64,000 nt of DNA, from assembly GCA_026004795.1 (NCBI GenBank), contig BPJV01000004.1:496001-560000 (forward strand). Reading direction: 5' to 3'. A program made the translations under genes and the position numbers. Position 1 is the first letter of the stretch. Each line of letters starts with the position of its first letter. The notes under the pieces are model-generated. The model did not search any database. It saw only the letters and a list, made by a program, of their open reading frames with translations, and had not been told where the DNA came from. This document shows positions 58,287-64,000 of the stretch, piece after piece. Source of the DNA: Pirellulaceae bacterium (GTDB lineage Bacteria > Planctomycetota > Planctomycetia > Pirellulales > Pirellulaceae).

Positions 58287-59441
58287 ATGATGTCGGTCAC
58301 ATCCCCGGTTCCGCACCACCTCCCGCGTCGAAATGCACGTAGTCGCCCACGACAGGGGGCCATCCTGGTGATGGTGGCGTTGTTGCTACCGGTGATGGTC
58401 ATTCTGGCAGGATTCACCATCAACATGGCGCTGCTCCAGTTGCGCAAAACCGAATTGTTTGTCGCCGCAGATGCCGCGGCCCGCGCTGGGGGACGGGAAA
58501 TGGGGATGGCGAAGTCCTCGGCGGAGGCAGTGGCTCGCGCACAACAATTCGCTGCACTGAATACCGTCGGCGGCACCCCCGTAGACTTGCAACCGGGAGA
58601 TATTGAATTCGGCCAGTCGACACGGAACGGCCTGGACCGGTACGTTTTCGATCCGCAGGGGGTGTTCAAGAATGCCATGCGCGTCACGGTATCCCGCGAC
58701 GATTCCCACGCCGGTGGTCCCGTTGACTTACTGTTCCCCATGCCCGGTGTCGACACTTCCGTCCCCCTGTCCCAAACCTCGGTATCGACGCAAGTACAGG
58801 TCGATATCGCCATCGTCGTCGATCGCTCTGGCTCGATGGCCTACGCCTCTGACGAAATCGCCAAGTATCCGCCGGCGCCGAAATCGGCGCCACCCGGTTG
58901 GGACTTCTGCGATCCCGCTCCACCGAACAGCCGATGGTTGGACCTCGTTGCTGCCGTCGATGTGTTCACACAACAATTGTCCCAATCTGCCACCGCGGAG
59001 CTGGCCTCGTTGGTCACCTACGCGGACACCGCACTGATCGAGCAACCGCTGACCATCGACTACGCACTGATCAATCTCAACCTCAGTAAATACACCCAGC
59101 GGCTGTGCGCCGGCGCCACCAACATTGGAGGCGGCATCCTGGCGGGGATGACATCGCTGACGCTGGGAGCAACGCAACGGCACGGCGCCGTCAAGGTGAT
59201 CATCGTGATGACCGATGGGAAGCACAACACCGGCATCGATCCGCTCGTCGCCGCCAAAACGGTTGCCGCTCAAGGAATCATGATCTTCAGCGTGACATTC
59301 TCCGACGAAGCGGATCAAGCGCGCATGAGGGCGGTAGCCCAAGAAGGCCAAGGCAAACACTTCCATGCCTCAAACGGTGCGGAATTGAAAGACGTATTCC
59401 TGGAAATCGCTAAACAATTGCCGGTGCTGATCACCGAGTAG
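58287..59441 (+). CDS. TadG-like protein with von Willebrand factor A domain
   Basis: 384 residues. The N-terminus ([20 protein letters not shown]) is the TadE/TadG-like anchor. Residues from about 170 form a VWA domain with a complete MIDAS metal site, DRSGSM, and later TNIGGGI and [12 protein letters not shown]-containing TadG proteins are membrane proteins of Tad loci whose exact role is unsettled. The start could also be the next ATG (58290). Second of three Tad genes. Confidence 0.9.
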   Translation: MMSVTSPVPHHLPRRNARSRPRQGAILVMVALLLPVMVILAGFTINMALLQLRKTELFVAADAAARAGGREMGMAKSSAEAVARAQQFAALNTVGGTPVDLQPGDIEFGQSTRNGLDRYVFDPQGVFKNAMRVTVSRDDSHAGGPVDLLFPMPGVDTSVPLSQTSVSTQVQVDIAIVVDRSGSMAYASDEIAKYPPAPKSAPPGWDFCDPAPPNSRWLDLVAAVDVFTQQLSQSATAELASLVTYADTALIEQPLTIDYALINLNLSKYTQRLCAGATNIGGGILAGMTSLTLGATQRHGAVKVIIVMTDGKHNTGIDPLVAAKTVAAQGIMIFSVTFSDEADQARMRAVAQEGQGKHFHASNGAELKDVFLEIAKQLPVLITE

Positions 59442-59488
59442 GTCAAGACCGCATCAAGCAGGTCGACGAGAAACGGGAACAACTGATT

Positions 59489-60181
59489 ATGCGACGAGAT
59501 ACACCAAGAACTATTCCCATTGATCCGTTGGTACTCCGCCGAAGACTGCTCGGACGCAACCGTGGCACGACCAGTGTCGAATTCGCCCTGGTGCTGACCA
59601 TCTTCGTCATCTTCGTCTTCGGCATGATCGAGTTTGTGCGTGTTTCCCAGTTGCGACACGCATTGGATACAGCCACTTACGAAGCTGCGAGGATCGTCAT
59701 CGTACCCGGCGCCCAGGTAGCCGAGGCCGAAGCGCATGCCAACGAGCTCCTCGCTCCCCACGGTCTGCGCGTTAAACAAATCAAAGTCTCTCCCTCCCCG
59801 ATCTTGGAAGAGACTCCGGAAGTCACCGTGCGCATCGAAGCTGCCGCTGCCGATAACGCTTGGGGCCTGACTCGCTTTACCAAGAATCTCCAATTGGCCG
59901 CAGAGACGACCCTGTTGACCGAACGTGCCCCCACCGTGCTCGCGAAAGCGATTGAGATCCCCCCACCTGACCCTAAACCCAAGCCAAAACCCAAGCCAAA
60001 ACCCAAGCCAAAACCCAAGCCAAAACCCAAGCCAAAACCCAAGCCAAAACCCAAGCCGAATCCAAAACCCAAACCAAAACCGAAGCCCAAGCCAAAACCG
60101 AAGCCAAAACCGAAGCCTCAACCGAAGCCTCAACCGAAGCCGAAGCCCCAACCGAAACCGAAACCGAAACCGAGCTTGTAG
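59489..60181 (+). CDS. TadE-like pseudopilin with a long Lys-Pro tail
   Basis: 230 residues. The N-terminal [20 protein letters not shown] has the TadE glutamate and transmembrane helix. A soluble domain runs to about residue 155. The last 72 residues or so are almost pure Lys-Pro repeats (about 33 dipeptides, some Gln-Pro or Asn-Pro). Such a chain is rigid, extended and very positive, like the spanning part of TonB or peptidoglycan-binding rods, so it may reach across or bind the cell wall or outer membrane; inference only. Third Tad gene. Confidence 0.88.
   Translation: MRRDTPRTIPIDPLVLRRRLLGRNRGTTSVEFALVLTIFVIFVFGMIEFVRVSQLRHALDTATYEAARIVIVPGAQVAEAEAHANELLAPHGLRVKQIKVSPSPILEETPEVTVRIEAAAADNAWGLTRFTKNLQLAAETTLLTERAPTVLAKAIEIPPPDPKPKPKPKPKPKPKPKPKPKPKPKPKPKPNPKPKPKPKPKPKPKPKPKPQPKPQPKPKPQPKPKPKPSL
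59975..60178 (+). repeat. tandem 12-base repeat coding Lys-Pro
   Basis: Six perfect and one near-perfect copies of AAACCCAAGCCA (59975-60058), then diverged copies to 60178, all in frame, so copy-number change would lengthen or shorten the tail by four residues per unit. Confidence 0.92.
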
Positions 60182-60329
60182 CGGACCTCCTGACTGCCAA
60201 CGCTACGCAGTTGGCGGCCCAAGACGCACCACACCAAACTTCGGTGCCTGCGGCGCAGGTTGCGGTGGGCTACCGACTCGGGTTCATGTCGTGCGTCGCT
60301 GGTCGACGAGCAACGGAGAGAGGTGGGGG

Positions 60330-61340
60330 TTACTTTCTCCCCAGTAACCGATCCAAGGAATCTGCTGTTTGATAAATCAGCGCTTCGGGATAGTGAGCAT
60401 AGGGATGAAAATACTCGAAGGTGAGGAAGCCGTCATATCCAACATGCTCGAAGGCATCCATTACCGCAGGCCAGTTCGTGGTTCCATCGAGAAGGGGGCG
60501 AAAGGCTTCTAAAGAGTGATCGGTCCCTTTCTTGGAGTATTCCTTCAAGTGCACGTTTTGGATGCGGTCACCAAGGATGGGAATCCAATGTTCAGGAAAC
60601 TGATACTCCATGATGTTCCCTGTATCGAAGTGCACTCGAACGAACGGACTGTCAAAGCTGTCGACAAAATCCACCATTTCGAATGGGGACAGCAAGAATC
60701 CGTTGAAGAAGATGTTCTCGATATTCAAGTGCACCCCCAGCCGCTCGGCAATCGGCAGCAGTCGTCCGATCGCTTCGCGCGCCCTGCGGTGGCACACATC
60801 ATTGGGCGTGGGTTCATGCTCAGGGCGCCAAGGCATGTGGACTGCACCGGGCACGACCAATAAATTCTCCGTCCCCAACGCATGCGCCGCGCGGATCATC
60901 AACTCCGCCAACTCCATTCCTCGCGCTCGTTCCACCGGATCATTACTGGTTAGCGGATACGGCCAGAACAGGAAGGAGCAGACGCCGCTGATGCGAATCC
61001 CGATCTCCTCGGCCATCGCTCGAATGCGGTGATAGTCGTCGGTACTTTTTTCCGGCGAAAGATCATTCTCCAAGTCGTAATTCAACTCGATTCCATCGAA
61101 GCCAGCGTCTTTGGCCAATTGCAAACATCTCCGTAAGTCCATCTTTTCTGGATAGGGGAACGCCCACAGGTTGATCGATTTCAACATCATGTAACGCTTG
61201 CCGGGCGCCGCCGGGGCTTGCAGAGTTGCATCGCCCAGAGCCGCAGTCGCCGTCGCTCCCGCTGGCGCGAATGCGGCATAAGACAACAGCTGCCGGCGGC
61301 TTAGTCGGGGAAATGTCGAGTCGTTGGGTGAGGGCTTCAT
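60330..61340 (-). CDS. Tat-exported sugar phosphate isomerase/epimerase-like TIM-barrel protein
   Basis: About 336 residues from the ATG at 61340 behind AAGGATAG. The twin-arginine signal PRLSRRQLLSYAAFAPAGAT sends it out of the cytoplasm. The barrel has the metal-site segments GFDGIELNYD, NIENIFFNGF, VRVHFDTGN, NVHLKEY and FLTFEYF, as in xylose isomerase-like (AP endonuclease 2) proteins. The substrate is unknown; a periplasmic keto-sugar or inositol derivative is a guess. Confidence 0.87.
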   Translation of the reverse strand: MKPSPNDSTFPRLSRRQLLSYAAFAPAGATATAALGDATLQAPAAPGKRYMMLKSINLWAFPYPEKMDLRRCLQLAKDAGFDGIELNYDLENDLSPEKSTDDYHRIRAMAEEIGIRISGVCSFLFWPYPLTSNDPVERARGMELAELMIRAAHALGTENLLVVPGAVHMPWRPEHEPTPNDVCHRRAREAIGRLLPIAERLGVHLNIENIFFNGFLLSPFEMVDFVDSFDSPFVRVHFDTGNIMEYQFPEHWIPILGDRIQNVHLKEYSKKGTDHSLEAFRPLLDGTTNWPAVMDAFEHVGYDGFLTFEYFHPYAHYPEALIYQTADSLDRLLGRK

Positions 61341-61526
61341 CACACTATCCTTCGCAAACGTTGCGGTCTGGTAGTCCATCAAGCAAGTACAACGATTACA
61401 CCGCGGCGCGCCCGTCGATTCGCGGCGACGCATGCTCGGGCCACTGCCGCAACTCTCCCCAACCCGCTCACACCGCGGCAGCAGTGATTGTTCGGAGTGA
61501 CGCGCCGACTATCGCCCGGGCCTTCC

Positions 61527-62117
61527 CTACTCACTCTTGCCGGCCGATGACTCCGCGGTCGACTTGTTTGCAGCCAGCTGAATCTTGCCGAACAAGTGCC
61601 CTCCTCGATCATCGTGTTGCCAAGTCCCTGCGTACTTATCGCGATGAAGGACGACTCGGGCCGAAAAGGTTCCCAGTCCAGGCATCAGCCAGTTGTCTAG
61701 CGTCAGAACCGGTGTGGTCCCCGCCCACTTGACTTCAATGGGTACCGGCAACGTCAGATCACGATCTCCGTAGACAATGCGTGCCGTGATCTGCCACAGG
61801 TCGCCCTCGGGTAGTTTCTCCACCTGGAGAATCTCGTAACTCTCCTCTCGCAACCGATCCAAGGGCATACCATCCACGGTGAAATGACCGGTCAACCGCG
61901 CGCCGGTCAGCAGGCGTTCGAAACGCTGGTGCAGGGCGGATTGCGGCTCCTGACCATCATTCACCGACGTGCGATCCACACCATCGACCGTGGCATCCTC
62001 CTGCGGGGCTCGCGGCGAAGTTGCCTGAGATGCAGTTTCTTGCGCGACGACCATCATTCCCAGCCAAGTGCCACTTACAATCCACAACAATGGAGCAAAA
62101 GCTGCGTGCCTCTTCAC
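61527..62117 (-). CDS. secreted protein of unknown function
   Basis: About 196 residues from a GTG start behind GAGGAGGA (7-base spacer), which gives a signal peptide (KRHAAFAPLLWIVSGTWLGM to VVAQE). The longer frame to 62219 is rejected. The C-terminal 120 residues (GHFTVDGMPLDRLREESYEI, VYGDRDLTLPVPIEVKW, YAGTWQHDDRGGHLFGKI) look like a beta-rich lipocalin-like or family-specific domain; no family is assigned. Monocistronic. Confidence 0.75.
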   Translation of the reverse strand: MKRHAAFAPLLWIVSGTWLGMMVVAQETASQATSPRAPQEDATVDGVDRTSVNDGQEPQSALHQRFERLLTGARLTGHFTVDGMPLDRLREESYEILQVEKLPEGDLWQITARIVYGDRDLTLPVPIEVKWAGTTPVLTLDNWLMPGLGTFSARVVLHRDKYAGTWQHDDRGGHLFGKIQLAANKSTAESSAGKSE

Positions 62118-62708
62118 TCTGTCATCCTCCTCGACTGGCCGTATCCAAGAACCGAGATGTGATTCCCGCGTCCGCATACTGCATGCAGCATATCGCCCGG
62201 AGACCTGAGATGCAATCATGTGCGGTAAAGAGCAAGGCGCAGGAATCGGCCAGCGTCAAGGCCATGGCCGAGAAGGCATGGCCGCCGCATGGGCTGCACG
62301 AAGTCGGCATCGGGCACCGGCGATCGACGTAACAAACAGGTGCGCCAGGCATCCGCGAAGCGGGGGTTCGCCTATTCGGTTAGCGACGCCAGGGCGAAGC
62401 CTTCCGCGGTCGATTCCAGCAACGAACACCACGGTACCGACGGTCGCCATCCACAGTTCCACCCAAGGGGACGGCGCTCGTCAACTAGGGCGATTCTTTT
62501 CAATCAGCCATGAGGTGGTGCTGTATTGCCACCTGGCCAGCAGCGATCAAGAAGATACCGTTAGCATAAACCGTCGCCCTGACAACTTGTGGTGTGCTGG
62601 CATCGACCATCGCCAGGTGAAGAGCGGCGAAAGCGTTCCTCCCTGGAGCCTCGGCACAGGCTCTCCGAGGAAGGAACCAGCCGTTCCACCCGAGGAAACA
62701 GCCGGCGT
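62118..62708. other. intergenic region
   Basis: About 590 bases between the secreted protein and the Rieske gene without a credible frame, RNA or terminator. Confidence 0.4.
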
Positions 62709-63038
62709 TTAAGCGTCGGTCCCCTCCTCACGGAGGCGGACATAGACCTCCCCGTTCTCCACTTTTACCTCGTGGGATCTTGTGGGCTCGGTGGCGGGCA
62801 AGGCGATGGCCGCCCCAGTTCGCAGATCGAATTTGGCTCCATGTCGAGGGCAAATAATGCAGTGGTTCTCCACTTCCCCCTCCCCCAACGGTCCGCCATC
62901 ATGCGTGCAAATGTCATCGAGACAAAACACCTCATCTCCCACACGCACCAACACGACGAACGCATCATCAACTTCGACACACAGTGGAACGGAATCCTGC
63001 AACTCCTCCACACGGGCAACCCGATGGAAATCGGCCAT
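62709..63038 (-). CDS. Rieske [2Fe-2S] ferredoxin of the SUF locus
   Basis: 109 residues. The cluster ligands are Cys44, His46, Cys63 and His66 (CTHDGG and CPRHG). This is the small soluble non-haem Rieske ferredoxin often found with sufBCD. It starts 30 bases after sufD on the same strand behind GGAG and is probably cotranscribed. Confidence 0.9.
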   Translation of the reverse strand: MADFHRVARVEELQDSVPLCVEVDDAFVVLVRVGDEVFCLDDICTHDGGPLGEGEVENHCIICPRHGAKFDLRTGAAIALPATEPTRSHEVKVENGEVYVRLREEGTDA

Positions 63039-63068
63039 GACTACTCCAGTGAGTTCAACGAATGTCGT

Positions 63069-64000
63069 TCAGGCGTACTCTCGTACCTGCCGCGCAATGG
63101 AGGTGCCTAATGCTTCGCGCACACTATCGATGGTGATCCGATCAAAAATCTGTTGGAAGAACCCGGTCACGATCATCCGCGTCGCCTCATTGCGGGTGAA
63201 CCCTCGCGACTGAGCGTAGAAGATCTGCTCCTCATCGACGCTTCCCGTCGTACTTCCGTGCGTGCAACGCACATCATCGGCGAGGATCTCCAATCCGGGA
63301 ATCGAATCGGCCCGCACGTGGTCGCTCAGCATCAGATTATCATTGCGTTGATATCCATCGGTCTTCTGAGCGCCTGGCTCGACGCGAATCATCCCGCGCC
63401 AGACGGTGCGGGAGCGATCCTGCAGAGCCGCCTTGTACAGAAAATCGCTGCGGCACCCTGCGGCCACATGTTGTTGCAACGTATTGTAAGTCAATTGCTG
63501 CCGGCCCTGGGTAAACAGCACACCATTGACTTGGCTGTGCGCCCCCGGCCCGATCAAGGCCACCTGTTGACTGACCTGTGCGAAAAGGGAACCAAGCGCC
63601 GAAACCGTCCACTGGATGGACGCGTCACGGTCCAATACTGCACGTTGATGGGCAAAGTGCCACACCTCCTGCCCCCAATCTTGCAGATTGACATAGCGGA
63701 GGTGCCCGCCTGGCCGAACGACGATCTCCAGTCCTCCCAAGTGCAAACCGCCTGCCTGCTCATGGGAACTTGATGATTCGTACAGCAACGTCGCCTCGGC
63801 TCCTTCATCGATGACGACTAAGGTGTGCCCCGAATCGGTCGCTCCATCGGTCAGTCCGGCAACCAGATGGAAGGGCCGTTCTACATGCACGCCGCGCGGG
63901 ACATACAGGAAATGCCCGCCGCTCCACACGGCCGCGTGCAGTTGGGCAAACCGATTCTGCTGCCAATCGACGATCCGATGCAAGTACTCGCGGACGATCG
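63069..64000 (-). CDS. sufD: SufD, Fe-S cluster assembly scaffold (5' end outside the window)
   Basis: At least 310 residues of SufD; the frame stays open to the window edge, so the N-terminal part, about a third of the usual length, is missing. The beta-helix core and the C-terminal motif GLEILADDVRCTHGSTTG, DEEQIFYAQSRGF and EATRMIVTGFFQ are intact. SufD works with SufB and SufC in building Fe-S clusters under iron or oxidative stress. It reads into the Rieske gene. Confidence 0.93.
   Translation of the reverse strand, partial: IVREYLHRIVDWQQNRFAQLHAAVWSGGHFLYVPRGVHVERPFHLVAGLTDGATDSGHTLVVIDEGAEATLLYESSSSHEQAGGLHLGGLEIVVRPGGHLRYVNLQDWGQEVWHFAHQRAVLDRDASIQWTVSALGSLFAQVSQQVALIGPGAHSQVNGVLFTQGRQQLTYNTLQQHVAAGCRSDFLYKAALQDRSRTVWRGMIRVEPGAQKTDGYQRNDNLMLSDHVRADSIPGLEILADDVRCTHGSTTGSVDEEQIFYAQSRGFTRNEATRMIVTGFFQQIFDRITIDSVREALGTSIARQVREYA

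Noticed and set aside
60196-60216. Hairpin TGCCAAC/GTTGGCG after the Lys-Pro TadE gene as a terminator
   Set aside because: No T-run follows; too weak to call.
1-64000. CRISPR array, rRNA or tRNA genes
   Set aside because: No spaced identical repeats of the right size and no recognisable structural RNA beyond the riboswitch.

Overview
The window reads as chromosomal DNA of a planctomycete, most likely near the Pirellulales. This is an inference from gene families, not a database match. The markers are families largely typical of planctomycetes: a DUF1587/1595/1592/1588/1585 c-type cytochrome with a DUF1552 partner, a DUF1549/DUF1553 cytochrome with a DUF1501 partner, a DUF1598 protein, secreted HEAT-repeat proteins and Tad (TadE/TadG) proteins. 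Other signs are Gram-negative envelope genes (LpxD, LpxI, an LptF/G permease), rather low coding density, many starts without a Shine-Dalgarno sequence, and palindromic intergenic repeats. No rRNA, tRNA or CRISPR array was seen.

Layout. 0.6-6.2 kb: operon of a secreted multidomain cytochrome, a Tat-exported DUF1552 protein and a HEAT-repeat protein. 6.3-8.3 kb (minus): hslV-hslU protease. 8.5-13.1 kb: promoter, cobalamin riboswitch and nrdA-nrdB; NrdB has the residue set of a class Ic (Mn/Fe, no radical tyrosine) enzyme. 13.4-18.1 kb: secreted esterase-like hydrolase, FHA-GAF-sigma-54 activator, DUF1598 protein with a clear terminator. 18.6-22.9 kb: LptF/G-like permease, csrA, a membrane protein and a secreted thioredoxin-fold-like protein. 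23.1-27.0 kb (minus): sdhCAB, menaquinone-type succinate dehydrogenase. 27.5-29.0 kb: REC-PAS-histidine kinase. 29.1-30.1 kb: palindromic and tandem repeats with an IS110 transposase remnant. 30.2-33.9 kb: EF-hand protein, O6-methylguanine-DNA methyltransferase and, convergently, lpxD-lpxI. 34.7-38.1 kb: small proteins around a conserved gene of unknown role. 38.4-45.5 kb (minus): ABC-export locus with a large membrane-anchored accessory protein and a HEAT protein. 45.6-48.4 kb (minus): astD-astB. 48.9-52.9 kb: pectate lyase, ffh, rpsP. 53.6-57.5 kb: second cytochrome/DUF1501 pair. 57.8-60.2 kb: three Tad genes, the last with a long Lys-Pro tail. 60.3-64.0 kb (minus): Tat-exported sugar isomerase-like protein, a secreted hypothetical protein, a Rieske ferredoxin and a sufD cut by the window edge.

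How the genes fit together. The cytochrome/Tat-protein sets, HEAT proteins and pectate lyase suggest a periplasm-centred heterotroph that degrades complex polysaccharides. The nrd locus suggests a cell that chooses between a B12-dependent ribonucleotide reductase encoded elsewhere and an oxygen-dependent Mn/Fe enzyme encoded here, with cobalamin turning the latter down. Nothing in the window looks like a complete unknown system. The best leads are the riboswitch-controlled class Ic reductase, the Lys-Pro-tailed TadE protein, the ABC/accessory/HEAT locus and the overlooked small proteins.
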